A stretch of DNA of 64,000 bases. It comes from Gottschalkia acidurici 9a. Lineage in GTDB: Bacteria > Bacillota > Clostridia > Tissierellales > Gottschalkiaceae. Made by a program: the position numbers and the translations under genes. Each line of letters starts with the position of its first letter. The first letter of the stretch is position 1. The stretch lies in NCBI RefSeq assembly GCF_000299355.1, contig NC_018664.1, forward strand, positions 3,023,993 through 3,087,992, in the 5' to 3' direction. The notes under the pieces are model-generated. The model made no database searches. It saw only the letters and a program-made list of their open reading frames with translations, and was not told the origin of the DNA. Below are positions 12,775 through 21,660 of this stretch, in pieces.

Positions 12775-13917
12775 TTATATTTCTTCTATTATTTGTTTTA
12801 TAGCTGTTATTGCTAAATCTATTTCTTCTTTAGTGTTAGAATATCCGATACTAAATCTTATGGTTCCTTGTTCTAGAGTTCCTATAGTCTTATGAGCTAA
12901 TGATGCACAGTGTAGTCCTGTCCTTACCCCTATATCAAATATATTATCTAAGACATATCCTACCTCTGAGGAATCCTGATCTTTTATATTTATAGAAATT
13001 ACCGGTGCTTGTTTTTCTACATCGCAAGGGCCATATATTATTACATCGTTTATTTTTTTTAATTCGTCTAAGAAATACTTAGTTAATTCTTTCTCATGGC
13101 TTCTTATATTCTCTATCCCTTTATCTAATATATATTTAACTCCAGCTCCTAGTCCAGCTATTCCTGGTGTATTTGGAGTTCCACTTTCAAATTTATCTGG
13201 CATCATTTCTGGTTGAAATAATGATTCAGAACTACTACCAGTTCCACCTTCTTTTATACAATCTAGACATAATCCTTCTTTTATATATATAAATCCTGTT
13301 CCCTGTGGTCCTAAAAGACTCTTATGACCTGGTGCCACTAATATATCTATATTCATATATTTTACATCTATATCATATACTCCTGCTGTTTGAGCTCCAT
13401 CTAATATATAGACTATGTTATTTTCTTTAGCTAACTGGCCTATTTCTTTTATTGGAAATATTGTACCTGTTACGTTTGATGCATGTGTTGTTATTATAGC
13501 TTTTGTGTTTTCTTTAATACTATTTTTAATATCATTTATATTTATAAATCCCTTTTCATCACACTGTATAATGGTAGTCTCAACACCTTTTTTTTCTAAT
13601 GCTTTAAGAGGCCTAAGGACAGAGTTATGCTCCATAGAAGACGTTATAACATGATCTCCTGACTTTAATAATCCCTTAATTGCTATATTTAAGCCTTCAG
13701 TTGCATTATTAGTAAATACTATATTCATAGGATTTTCTATATTAAAAAGTTCAGCTAGAATCTCCCTGGTTTCATATATAACTCTTCCTGCTTGTAGTGC
13801 TAGCTTGTGTCCTGATCTTCCTGGATTAGCTCCATATTCTTGCAGAGCTTTCATAACTTCTATATAAACACCCTCAGGCTTAGGAAAAGTAGTCGCAGCA
13901 TTATCAAGATAAACCAA
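12775..13917 (-). CDS. Cysteine desulfurase / selenocysteine lyase family aminotransferase
   Basis: This PLP-dependent class V aminotransferase-fold enzyme has 380 residues. The N-terminal YLDNAATTFPKP motif, the PLP lysine in APGHKSLLGPQGTG, and the catalytic cysteine in VRTGLHCAS place it in the cysteine desulfurase group that lacks the iron-sulfur operon context. It would take sulfur from cysteine, or selenium from selenocysteine, as a protein-bound persulfide. Lying just downstream of xdhC-yqeB-yqeC, it is a good candidate for supplying sulfur or selenium to molybdenum hydroxylase maturation, although the same gene type is also found near DUF4446/parB in clostridia. Substrate cannot be told from sequence. 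Confidence 0.85.
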   Translation of the reverse strand: MVYLDNAATTFPKPEGVYIEVMKALQEYGANPGRSGHKLALQAGRVIYETREILAELFNIENPMNIVFTNNATEGLNIAIKGLLKSGDHVITSSMEHNSVLRPLKALEKKGVETTIIQCDEKGFININDIKNSIKENTKAIITTHASNVTGTIFPIKEIGQLAKENNIVYILDGAQTAGVYDIDVKYMNIDILVAPGHKSLLGPQGTGFIYIKEGLCLDCIKEGGTGSSSESLFQPEMMPDKFESGTPNTPGIAGLGAGVKYILDKGIENIRSHEKELTKYFLDELKKINDVIIYGPCDVEKQAPVISINIKDQDSSEVGYVLDNIFDIGVRTGLHCASLAHKTIGTLEQGTIRFSIGYSNTKEEIDLAITAIKQIIEEI

Positions 13918-13987
13918 TTCTCTTTCTCCCTTCAGAATAAATTAGTTTTAAATAAACATATTAACTATAGAATATTATATTTTTATC

Positions 13988-14812
13988 TTAATTAAAAGTA
14001 CTTTTATATTTAAATTTATTTTTTATATTTTTCATATGATCTATTTTTGCGTTATTTTTTACAACAAGTATCTCTCCAAAGATTCCAAATGCTATCTCTT
14101 TTAAAGAATCTCCTCCCATATTAAGTCCTATGGGCATATATACTTTTTCTAAACTTTCTTTAGATATGCCTTCTTTCATTAAGTTTTCCTTTATAGTTTT
14201 AATTTTTTTACTACTTCCTAACATACCTAAATATTTAGCACCTCTATCTATACAGCTCTTAACTACTATCTCATCTTGCTTATGCTCATGACCTGATGCG
14301 ACTATATAACATTTCTCATCTATATTATATCTTTTTAAATTCTCCTCTATATCCCCGACATGTAGTTCATCAGCTTCAGGAAATCTATCTTTATTACAAA
14401 ATTCTTCTCTACTATCAAATATTACGGTATAGAAATCTTGTGATTTAGCTATTTGATATAGTGTGAATCCTACGTGTCCTCCACCTACTATTAGTAATTT
14501 TTCTTTAGGATTAAATACTTTTATAAACAATCCTATTTCAACGTCTCCTATTTTGGCTACTTCCGAAACTTCTTGCTTATAACAAAATGTTTCGCTTATT
14601 CCCGACTTAAGGCACTCTAATGACTTATTAACTACCTCAAATTCCATCTTTCCTCCACCTACTGTTCCTATAGTGAAGCCGTCTTCAGTCACACACATAC
14701 TTAATCCTACTCTTGCTGGTGTTACCCCCTTCACATTAGTAACCATCACTAGTGCGATTTTATTATTTTTTTTAATACTTTCGTATACTCTCTTTAAAAC
14801 TATAGTGTCCAT
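13988..14812 (-). CDS. xdhC: XdhC-family molybdenum hydroxylase maturation factor
   Basis: The 274-residue protein has the XdhC/CoxI N-terminal domain (ALVMVTNVKGVTPARVGLSM; TVGGGKMEFEV) and a C-terminal XdhC Rossmann domain with IVGGGHVGFTL near residue ~110, and SGHEHKQDE and MLGSSKK blocks. XdhC binds molybdenum cofactor, promotes its sulfuration and inserts it into xanthine dehydrogenase-type enzymes. It lies 12 bp downstream of yqeB. The xanthine dehydrogenase subunits themselves are not in this window, so the client enzyme is encoded elsewhere. The pairing with yqeB and yqeC marks the client as probably selenium-dependent. Confidence 0.92.
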   Translation of the reverse strand: MDTIVLKRVYESIKKNNKIALVMVTNVKGVTPARVGLSMCVTEDGFTIGTVGGGKMEFEVVNKSLECLKSGISETFCYKQEVSEVAKIGDVEIGLFIKVFNPKEKLLIVGGGHVGFTLYQIAKSQDFYTVIFDSREEFCNKDRFPEADELHVGDIEENLKRYNIDEKCYIVASGHEHKQDEIVVKSCIDRGAKYLGMLGSSKKIKTIKENLMKEGISKESLEKVYMPIGLNMGGDSLKEIAFGIFGEILVVKNNAKIDHMKNIKNKFKYKSTFN

Positions 14813-14824
14813 AATACTTACTCC

Positions 14825-15634
14825 TTATAAGCCTTTAATCTTTTTCATATAAAAGATACCTTCTAAGACACCTCCAGCTATTGATTTGGCTTTGTCAGTT
14901 ATAGTAAAGCAATGATCTATTTCCGCTCTCGGGTCTATATCAGCTATTTTTAATCCTTCAAAGACATCTATTCCGTTACTTATTAGTCCTCTCAATACTC
15001 CGTCTATACTAGCTTTAAGTGGTACCCTATTTTCTCCTATATAAGCTAATATATCATCCTTCTTTACTATATCCCCTATTGATCTTATATTTCTTATTAC
15101 TCCACTTGCTGGTGAATGCATAACTCTCTCTTTTCCAAATCCACCTATCATACCCGGTATTCCAGTATTTGGCTCTGCACTCCCCTTAGTTATAGCGGTT
15201 CCTAGATAATGTCCTCTCTTAGACTCTACTACTACATCTACTTCATCTGGAGCTATAAATCCTGGCCCTATTCCTATAGTTATAGGTGCCATGTCTCTAT
15301 TCGTTCCTCTATTTTTCTTAGCTATTATTGCATCTACTAATATATCTGGCTTCAATTCTTTTATAATTTCTGCTTTTGAATCTACCATAACTGGTACATG
15401 TGCTTTTTCCCAAACGTCATACACATCTTGTAGATTATTTGCCTTTATACATTTGACTCCTTCTACCTCTCCTTCCCCGTCAAATATAGCTTTAGTAAAT
15501 GCTACCGTTCTTCTTATGACTAGAGGGGTTTCAAGATCTAAATGTAGTACCTTAAATCCGCATCTATGAAGTCTATGTCCTATACCAGTTGCCAAATCTC
15601 CTGCACCACGTATAACTACTACATCATTAATCAT
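14825..15634 (-). CDS. yqeB: YqeB, selenium-dependent molybdenum hydroxylase system protein
   Basis: The 269-residue protein has an N-terminal Rossmann-like motif IRGAGDLATGIGHRLHRCGF and the conserved ETPLVIRRTVAF stretch, both diagnostic of the YqeB (EF2563) family. Comparative genomics linked this family, together with YqeC and SelD, to labile-selenium molybdenum hydroxylases such as purine hydroxylase and xanthine dehydrogenase. The biochemical role is unresolved. It sits between xdhC (12 bp) and the MocA-like gene (gap under 10 bp) in a tightly packed operon. Confidence 0.92.
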   Translation of the reverse strand: MINDVVVIRGAGDLATGIGHRLHRCGFKVLHLDLETPLVIRRTVAFTKAIFDGEGEVEGVKCIKANNLQDVYDVWEKAHVPVMVDSKAEIIKELKPDILVDAIIAKKNRGTNRDMAPITIGIGPGFIAPDEVDVVVESKRGHYLGTAITKGSAEPNTGIPGMIGGFGKERVMHSPASGVIRNIRSIGDIVKKDDILAYIGENRVPLKASIDGVLRGLISNGIDVFEGLKIADIDPRAEIDHCFTITDKAKSIAGGVLEGIFYMKKIKGL

Positions 15635-15638
15635 ATTG

Positions 15639-16217
15639 TCAAATCCCTTCTTTTAAGTTTTCATACTCTTCCCAGGTATCTATATCTATACCTGCTTTAT
15701 AATTCTCTATATTTATAAATTTTACTTTATCTATAAATTTGTTTATTATTATCTTTCCACCTACATCTCCATCTATATTAAAAAATTCCTCTTTCAAGCT
15801 TGTGGGAAAAATTACTGGATTTCCTTTCTTCTCTCCGTAAATAGGAACTATAATTTTATCTTTCTCTTTTCTAAATTCAATTATAAGGTCATCTATGGTA
15901 TTGGGATCTAAATATGGCTGGTCTCCTACTATAAACATTACCCCTTCAATATCATCATCGATATTCATTAGCCCAAGCTTTACAGACTCACTTTGACCGT
16001 TTACAGCATTTTCATTATATATAGACTTTATATTATATCTATCTGCTATTTCTTTTATTTCTTTTTTTCTATATATAATCATTATATCGTCTAACTTAGA
16101 AACCTTGCATGCTATTAAAACTTTCTCTATTATAGTACTCCCGTCTATCTCTAATAATAGCTTGTCTCTCTTCATTCTTCTAGAAAATCCTGAGGCCATT
16201 ATTATACCAATAATCAA
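15639..16217 (-). CDS. mocA: MocA-like nucleotidyltransferase (molybdenum cofactor cytidylyl/guanylyltransferase family)
   Basis: The protein has about 193 residues and a NTP-transferase fold: MASGFSRRMKRDKLLLEIDG at the start, VGDQPYLDP in the metal/nucleotide site, and GNPVIFP. Members add CMP to the molybdopterin cofactor of xanthine-dehydrogenase-type enzymes (MocA) or serve related enzymes (YgfJ). The frame can start at GTG 16226, but AGGGG lies 8 nt before TTG 16217, so TTG is preferred. The start overlaps the end of yqeC, indicating translational coupling. The neighbours make a role in the selenium/molybdenum hydroxylase pathway likely. Confidence 0.85.
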   Translation of the reverse strand: MIIGIIMASGFSRRMKRDKLLLEIDGSTIIEKVLIACKVSKLDDIMIIYRKKEIKEIADRYNIKSIYNENAVNGQSESVKLGLMNIDDDIEGVMFIVGDQPYLDPNTIDDLIIEFRKEKDKIIVPIYGEKKGNPVIFPTSLKEEFFNIDGDVGGKIIINKFIDKVKFINIENYKAGIDIDTWEEYENLKEGI

Positions 16218-16218
16218 A

Positions 16219-16950
16219 CTAATCACCCCTCATACTACCTATAATAACTTCATCTATATCAAATTTATTTTTTATTAATTTATCTTTTACTTCTAAAGCA
16301 GCCTGTACTCTTTCTTTTGACTCTGCCTTATTTAAAATTAAATATCTATCACTTTTTAGCGGTGTATTTTTAAACATTCCTTCACTAGCAACTATTATTT
16401 CATATATTATATCCGAAGTAATAGTATCTCCCAACTTACTATTTGTTAACTTAGTTATTATCTCTGGTCTATGAACGTTTTCTTTATATATCTTTTTACC
16501 TAAACAGTCCATACCAACCACACATATAGTCTTAGTTGTGTAGCCAGGTATTACTGGTTCATGCGATGCAGGAGCTTTTAAAGGCTTCATATTTGCTCCA
16601 TCTGCTTCTACTATTATATAGTCAAATATATTTGAGCTATATATCTCATTTACCATTTCTTCATCTATACCTTTATATTTATTTTCCTTTATTATCTCTT
16701 TTAATAGTACTGTTACCCCACTTTTAGGTACATCGTTTAAGGTATTTCCTTCTTCTAGTATTATTAGTTTTTCATATTTATCTTCTTTAGGCTTTAGTAT
16801 AGCTGTAGTAGTAGTTACTAAAACCTTTTTATTATGCTTAGATAGCTCATCTGCTAATCTAAACATAGTTGTTGTCTTACCTCCACCACCTATTATAGAA
16901 ATAAGTTCTTTTTTATTTAGAGATATATTTATATTTTCAAATAAATTCAT
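16219..16950 (-). CDS. yqeC: YqeC, selenium cofactor biosynthesis protein
   Basis: The 243-residue putative NTPase has a P-loop IIGGGGKTTTMFRLA at ~17-31, LVTTTTAI, and the family block VEADGANMKPLKAPASHEPVIP at ~115-136. These identify YqeC, a marker of selenium-dependent molybdenum hydroxylase maturation. It follows the molybdopterin-binding protein gene by about 10 bp and overlaps the MocA-like gene. The exact reaction is not known; ATP- or GTP-dependent handling of a selenium intermediate is the usual hypothesis. Confidence 0.92.
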   Translation of the reverse strand: MNLFENINISLNKKELISIIGGGGKTTTMFRLADELSKHNKKVLVTTTTAILKPKEDKYEKLIILEEGNTLNDVPKSGVTVLLKEIIKENKYKGIDEEMVNEIYSSNIFDYIIVEADGANMKPLKAPASHEPVIPGYTTKTICVVGMDCLGKKIYKENVHRPEIITKLTNSKLGDTITSDIIYEIIVASEGMFKNTPLKSDRYLILNKAESKERVQAALEVKDKLIKNKFDIDEVIIGSMRGD

Positions 16951-16960
16951 TTTAATACAC

Positions 16961-17980
16961 CTACTTACCTAAAGGACATACTGGATAAGTGCACACTTCA
17001 CATCCTAAACATAGTCCACCATGTCCAAGTTTAGTCATATCATTTTTAGTTATTCTCTCTCCTGCTAATATCCTAGGAAGAACTAAATCTAACACTGTTA
17101 TTTTGTGATACATCCCACATGCTGGTACCCCTATTATAGGAAGATCACCCCTATATGCAACCATAAACATGGATCCAGGCAGCACAGGTGAACCATAAGA
17201 TATTACTTCATCAGATGACTCTTTTATAGCTATTGGAGTTACATCGTCTGCGTCTACAGACATCCCTCCTGAAGTAAATATTAAGTTAGCACCTTCATTA
17301 ATGAGTTCTTCTATACATCCTTTTATCATTTCGCTATCATCTTTAGAGTATCTTAAACCCACTACAGTACTTCCATAATATTTTGCTTTATTTTCTAACA
17401 CAACTCCAAACTTGTCTTTTATTCTTCCCTCATAAACCTCAGTCCCAGTTACTACTATTCCAACTTTAAAGCTCTTTAATTTTTTTATATCTAATATATG
17501 TGTATTTACACTACATAACTCTTCCACTTGTTCTATAACCTTTTTATCTATACAAAGTGGTATTATTCTAGTTCCTGCTATAGCCTGATCTTTTTCCACT
17601 AATGTGTTGTTGTGAAGTGTGGCTAAAGTTACCATATCTATGCTATTTATTTTCTCTAAAGCATCTACATTTACTTTTAATAATCCCTTATATTCAGCTT
17701 TCAGAGTCACTTTACCTTCTGACGGTCCTTGTGTATATATTCCATTTCCTTTGATAGCATCTGCTATTCTTATAGCTGCATCTTCTTCATGAAGTTGATT
17801 TTCATCTAAATCTAGTGCTAATATATGATACTTACCAGCATCTTTTAGCAATTCTATATCTTCTTCCCTTATAAGGTGTCCCTTCTTAAATTTTGCACCT
17901 TTAAACTTCCCAGGTTCTATTTTAGTTAAATCATGAGCTAGAATCATGCCAAGTGATTCTTCAACTTTTACTTTTCTCAT
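16961..17980 (-). CDS. Molybdopterin-binding protein with C-terminal cysteine cluster
   Basis: The 339-residue protein contains a MoCF_biosynth (MoeA/MogA-like) domain: VVTGTEVYEG, LIFTSGGMSVDADDVTP and a GSPVLPGSMF region in the second half. The C-terminal tail carries CLGCEVCTYPVC, possibly a metal or iron-sulfur site not found in ordinary MoeA. It is the first gene of the yqeC-mocA-yqeB-xdhC operon and has a GGGAGGG ribosome binding site. Its place suggests it feeds molybdopterin to the hydroxylase maturation pathway. It is not a full MoeA (too short, different N-terminal domain). Confidence 0.85.
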   Translation of the reverse strand: MRKVKVEESLGMILAHDLTKIEPGKFKGAKFKKGHLIREEDIELLKDAGKYHILALDLDENQLHEEDAAIRIADAIKGNGIYTQGPSEGKVTLKAEYKGLLKVNVDALEKINSIDMVTLATLHNNTLVEKDQAIAGTRIIPLCIDKKVIEQVEELCSVNTHILDIKKLKSFKVGIVVTGTEVYEGRIKDKFGVVLENKAKYYGSTVVGLRYSKDDSEMIKGCIEELINEGANLIFTSGGMSVDADDVTPIAIKESSDEVISYGSPVLPGSMFMVAYRGDLPIIGVPACGMYHKITVLDLVLPRILAGERITKNDMTKLGHGGLCLGCEVCTYPVCPLGK

Positions 17981-18242
17981 CTATTAGTCCCTCCCAAGCT
18001 CAAAAATTATATTTTATTCGAAGCTATTAAATTTTATCTAAAATAAACTTATATTTTACTACTCTTTTGATTAAAAGGTTGTTTAATTATTAGCATAACG
18101 ATACTTATTCTTATCTTATACATGTTTAATGTGAAAACGCTATCATTATGTTAGTAGCATATTGTCAATTAGCTTTTACTTTATACTAAAATTATATAAC
18201 TTTATCTTTATTAAAACAAACAATAATTAAAATAATAAAAAA
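17981..18242. other. Intergenic region between the molybdenum hydroxylase operon and the adenine deaminase terminator
   Basis: About 260 bp of very AT-rich DNA upstream of the molybdopterin-binding protein gene. It must hold the promoter of the yqeC-xdhC operon, but I see no convincing -35/-10 pair, riboswitch or repeat. Confidence 0.5.
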
Positions 18243-18243
18243 T

Positions 18244-18276
18244 AAAAGCTTCATGCTTAAGCAACATGAAGCTTTT
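18244..18276 (-). terminator. Terminator after adenine deaminase (end of the BMC operon)
   Basis: A perfect 12-bp stem AAAAGCTTCATG / CATGAAGCTTTT with a 9-nt loop, followed on the minus strand by ATTTTTTATT. It marks the 3' end of the microcompartment operon. Confidence 0.9.
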
Positions 18277-18312
18277 CTATATTCTAGGGGTTTATGCTTT
18301 TTTTGAATTTAA

Positions 18313-20127
18313 TTATTTTACAACTGGATCTAATATTTCAAAGTTATTTACGTCTATTAGACCTTTATCTGATATTTTGAACTTTGGACTTGTTGATAAT
18401 GCTAAGAATGATACGTGCATAAATGGAGCATGTAATGTTCCACCTAATTGATCTTTTACTGTAGACTCTAAGTCTGCTATTTTAGCACTTACTTCTTGTC
18501 CTGTTAATTCGTCAGTGATAAGTCCTCCAACTGGTAATGCTAATTCATTTATAACTCTACCATTGTTAGATATAGCAACTCCACCACCCATTTCTATAAC
18601 TCTGTTGATAGCTATAACCATATCTCTTAGGTTTGTACCTACAACTGTCATATTGTGAGTATCATGTGCTATTGATTGAGCAAATGCACCTTGTTTAAGT
18701 CCTATTCCTTTAACCATACACTTACCGATGTTTCCGTTACGTCCGTATCTTTCTAAACAAGTAAGGTATAATACGTCTTGGTTTACATCTGCTTCTACTA
18801 CACCTCTATTAACTCTAACTTGTGCTTCTCCACCGTCTGTTAAGTTTTGATCTGGTATAGCTTGAATGTATCTAACTGTAGCAGTATTTCCATCTGCATG
18901 TATTTCTAAGTCAGCTTCTGTTACTGGCTTCATTCTTACTGAATTTTTAACTGAATCTGGGTAAGTGTATTTTGGCATTTCTATTAACATCTGTCCTTGA
19001 GACGCTACTAGTTGTCCTTTTATAAATACAGCTTCTACAGTCATTTCATTTAAGTCGCTGATAACAGCTATATCAGCTACTGTTCCTGGTAATAGAGCTC
19101 CTCTATCAGTGAATCCCCAATAAGTCGCAGGGTTTATAGTAGCCATTTGAATTGCTTCAATTGGATCTACACCTTCTCTTATAGTTCTTCTTATAATATC
19201 ATTCATGTGACCTGATTTTTCTAAGTCTTCAGCAACCATATCATCTGAAACTAATATTAATCTTCTTGAGTCTAGTCCTTCTTCAGTTACGGCTCTTATA
19301 CATTCAGCCATATTTCTTTGAGTAGAACCTTCTCTCATAAATACATAAACACCTTGTCTTAACTTTTCAACACACTCTTCTTTAGTTGTTGTTTCGTGAC
19401 AAGAACACTTTCCACCACAAGCTATTACATGTGACGCTAAGTCTGCACCAAATAATTCTGGAGCATTACCATCAACTGGCTTTCCTAAGCTCTTAGCATA
19501 TATAGTTGAAGTTAAAAGGTCTGTTATTATTTCTGGTGTATGCTTATACACGTGTTTAGTTAATGAATATCCTTGAAGCTCTCCTATACCATTTATGTTT
19601 GGATAGTTTAGAAGGTCTTCCATGTCTTTAGAGTTTACGTCAACACCTGCTGTTTCAAGTTTTGGTGCATCAGGAGTTAATGCTGGAACTTGTAATCTTA
19701 CATAGTTTGGAACTACGCTACACTCGTCTGCCATAGCCTTCATAGCTACTGATCCTAGTGCATTTCCAATCTCATGTGGGTCAGCTATTAAAGTAGTTGT
19801 TCCTGATGGTATTGATAATCTTGAGAATTCAGTTATAGTTAACATACTACTTTCAAAGTGCATATGTGAATCCATGAATCCTGGTGATAAATATTTACCT
19901 CTTACATCTACTACTACTGTATCTGGTCCTATTAATGATTGGCAATCTCCAACTAATGCTATATAGTCTCCTTTTATAGCTATATCAGCTGTATAAACTT
20001 CTCTAGTGATTACGTTTATAACATTACCGTTATATAAAACAACGTCAGCAAATCTGTCGTCTGCCATTAAAACGTCTATTAATTCTCTATATTCCATTGC
20101 TTGTTTAATATTTTCTGGTTTTAACAA
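18313..20127 (-). CDS. ade: Adenine deaminase
   Basis: The 604-residue metal-dependent amidohydrolase converts adenine to hypoxanthine and ammonia. The metal-binding DSHMHFES motif at ~82-89, the ADPHEIGNALG block at ~116-126, ILVSDDMVAEDL and the C-terminal substrate-specific domain match the AdeC family at its normal length. It is the last gene of the shell-protein operon, 22 bp downstream of the pentamer gene, and has a terminator after it. This placement ties the compartment to purine catabolism. Whether the enzyme is inside the compartment is unknown. Deamination of 4-aminoimidazole is another reaction needed in the pathway, but I have no sequence evidence that this enzyme does it. Confidence 0.93.
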   Translation of the reverse strand: MLKPENIKQAMEYRELIDVLMADDRFADVVLYNGNVINVITREVYTADIAIKGDYIALVGDCQSLIGPDTVVVDVRGKYLSPGFMDSHMHFESSMLTITEFSRLSIPSGTTTLIADPHEIGNALGSVAMKAMADECSVVPNYVRLQVPALTPDAPKLETAGVDVNSKDMEDLLNYPNINGIGELQGYSLTKHVYKHTPEIITDLLTSTIYAKSLGKPVDGNAPELFGADLASHVIACGGKCSCHETTTKEECVEKLRQGVYVFMREGSTQRNMAECIRAVTEEGLDSRRLILVSDDMVAEDLEKSGHMNDIIRRTIREGVDPIEAIQMATINPATYWGFTDRGALLPGTVADIAVISDLNEMTVEAVFIKGQLVASQGQMLIEMPKYTYPDSVKNSVRMKPVTEADLEIHADGNTATVRYIQAIPDQNLTDGGEAQVRVNRGVVEADVNQDVLYLTCLERYGRNGNIGKCMVKGIGLKQGAFAQSIAHDTHNMTVVGTNLRDMVIAINRVIEMGGGVAISNNGRVINELALPVGGLITDELTGQEVSAKIADLESTVKDQLGGTLHAPFMHVSFLALSTSPKFKISDKGLIDVNNFEILDPVVK

Positions 20128-20149
20128 GCTATTCGCCTCCCTCCGATAT

Positions 20150-20434
20150 TTAACTGTCTAATACGTCTTTATAGACATCCATATTGTCTACTATCCCTAT
20201 GATAGCCGCGTCTATAGCTGCATCCGGTTTTCCAGCTGCATTTCTAGATGCAGTTCCTTCAGCGTATAGTACTACTTCCCCTATACCTGCTCCCACAGTG
20301 TCTACCATTATTATTGGTTCTCCTGCTGGTTTATAGTCTATGTCTAAAGGTTGTGTTATCATAAGCTTTGAGCCTATAAGACTATCATCTTTTCTAGTTG
20401 CAACTAAAGTACCTACTACTCTACCAATATTCAA
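20150..20434 (-). CDS. BMC pentamer (vertex) shell protein, EutN/CcmL family
   Basis: The 94-residue protein is a single EutN/CcmL domain: N-terminal IGRVVGTLVATRKDDSLIG, the LMITQPLD block, VDTVGAGIGEVVL and a C-terminal DAAIIGIVD. Such proteins form pentamers that close the vertices of the icosahedral shell. It is the only pentamer gene seen in the locus. It lies between the flavoprotein gene (29 bp) and adenine deaminase (22 bp). Presence of this gene shows that a closed polyhedral compartment, not just sheets of hexamers, is likely built. Confidence 0.95.
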   Translation of the reverse strand: MNIGRVVGTLVATRKDDSLIGSKLMITQPLDIDYKPAGEPIIMVDTVGAGIGEVVLYAEGTASRNAAGKPDAAIDAAIIGIVDNMDVYKDVLDS

Positions 20435-20463
20435 GGTAATCTCCCCTCTCTTACATTGTTAAT

Positions 20464-21297
20464 CTATTTTCTTATAATTGTTATACCTTGTTTTTTTGCT
20501 GTATCAAGAGCTTGAGGAGTAATAATTGTTTTTATAGGTACAATTATTTCGTTATTGTTATTCACTGCACTTAATAAGTCTTTTTCAGTCATTATCTTAG
20601 GTAAACCTTGACTCTGAGCTGAGCTTTGTAAGTTTTGTGAATCTTCTATTTTCATACTAACATTTTTAAACTTGTTTATTAATTCTACGCTATAATCGCT
20701 TTTATCTAATTTTATTACACCTATCTTTTGTAACTTCTCTACATAATCTTTCATGATTTCAGCAAGCATTGGATTTTTTGATTCAACCCCTCCATATGTC
20801 AAGACGTTATCAAAATCCATTAAAACTGTTTTGCCATTCCATAAAGATCTCCATAATAGTGTAGATATGAAGTTATCTTGAATACCTAATACTAATTTGC
20901 TAGCAATATCTTGTGTAGCCATAGGTACCATTATACCATCTACACTTTCTATTACTTGATTAAATATTAGCTGATCTTCTTCGTTATATATCTTGTTCGG
21001 TTTAAGAGCTTTTTTTACTTCATTCATGCCTTCTTCTCCTAAAACGTGCGCACCGCTAAAGGAAAAAGCTACGTCAAAAGTAAATCCATATTTTCTAGCT
21101 CTACTAACTTCTCTTAAAACTTCCGTTAAACCAATATTAGTACCTGTAAATACAACTAATATATGATGATCAGAGTAATCTAATCGTTCTTCTATTTTAC
21201 TAGAAATATTAATCATATTATCATTTGTTACAGGTACTCTATTGACTCTTCCAACTAATTTTCTTATTATGTCATTTGTTAGATTATATTTATCCAT
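20464..21297 (-). CDS. BMC-associated UbiX-like flavoprotein with C-terminal TP-x-A motif tail
   Basis: The 277-residue protein has an N-terminal domain (~40-195) resembling the flavoprotein (HFCD/UbiX-type) fold: HILVVFTGTNIGLTEVLREV, FSFSGAHVLG, and the block VDGIMVPMATQDIASKLVLG, which resembles the flavin/substrate loop of UbiX-type proteins. A Q/S-rich linker (QNLQSSAQSQG, ~222-232) leads to a ~40-residue tail with EKDLLSAV ... TIITPQALDTAKKQGI, a motif also seen as an appendage in other BMC-associated proteins. It sits inside the shell gene cluster. A role in flavin or prenyl-FMN handling for UbiD is possible but is inference. Confidence 0.6.
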   Translation of the reverse strand: MDKYNLTNDIIRKLVGRVNRVPVTNDNMINISSKIEERLDYSDHHILVVFTGTNIGLTEVLREVSRARKYGFTFDVAFSFSGAHVLGEEGMNEVKKALKPNKIYNEEDQLIFNQVIESVDGIMVPMATQDIASKLVLGIQDNFISTLLWRSLWNGKTVLMDFDNVLTYGGVESKNPMLAEIMKDYVEKLQKIGVIKLDKSDYSVELINKFKNVSMKIEDSQNLQSSAQSQGLPKIMTEKDLLSAVNNNNEIIVPIKTIITPQALDTAKKQGITIIRK

Positions 21298-21357
21298 TTT
21301 GACACCTCATAGGGCACAGCTAAATATTAAATGCTGTTATTATATATTATCTAGTTA

Positions 21358-21633
21358 TTACTCGTTCTTTAAAAGAACTCTTTCAACTTCTGAGTGTGGT
21401 CTTGGTATTACGTGCACTGATACTAATTCTCCAACTGATCTTGCTGCTTCAGCACCTGCATCTGTAGCTGCTTTAACTGCTCCAACGTCTCCTCTTACCA
21501 TAACTGTTACTAATCCAAATCCTATTTTTTCATATCCTATTAATGTAACGTTAGCTGCTTTTACCATAGCATCTGCTGCTTCAACTGCACCTGTTAAACC
21601 TTTAGTTTCTACCATTCCTAATGCTTGACTCAT
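21358..21633 (-). CDS. BMC hexamer shell protein 1 (PduA/EutM-like)
   Basis: The 91-residue protein is a canonical [27 protein letters not shown] at the start (first 20 residues diagnostic), [18 protein letters not shown], and IPRPHSEVE at the end. It is the closest of the three hexamer proteins to PduA/EutM. The pore loop reads KIGFG where PduA has KIGSG, so a Phe would line the hexamer pore, which should narrow it or make it hydrophobic. A ribosome binding site (GAGGAG) precedes ATG 21633. Strong assignment. Confidence 0.96.
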   Translation of the reverse strand: MSQALGMVETKGLTGAVEAADAMVKAANVTLIGYEKIGFGLVTVMVRGDVGAVKAATDAGAEAARSVGELVSVHVIPRPHSEVERVLLKNE

Positions 21634-21660
21634 GTTTATTCCTCCTCAACTCGAATAGAA

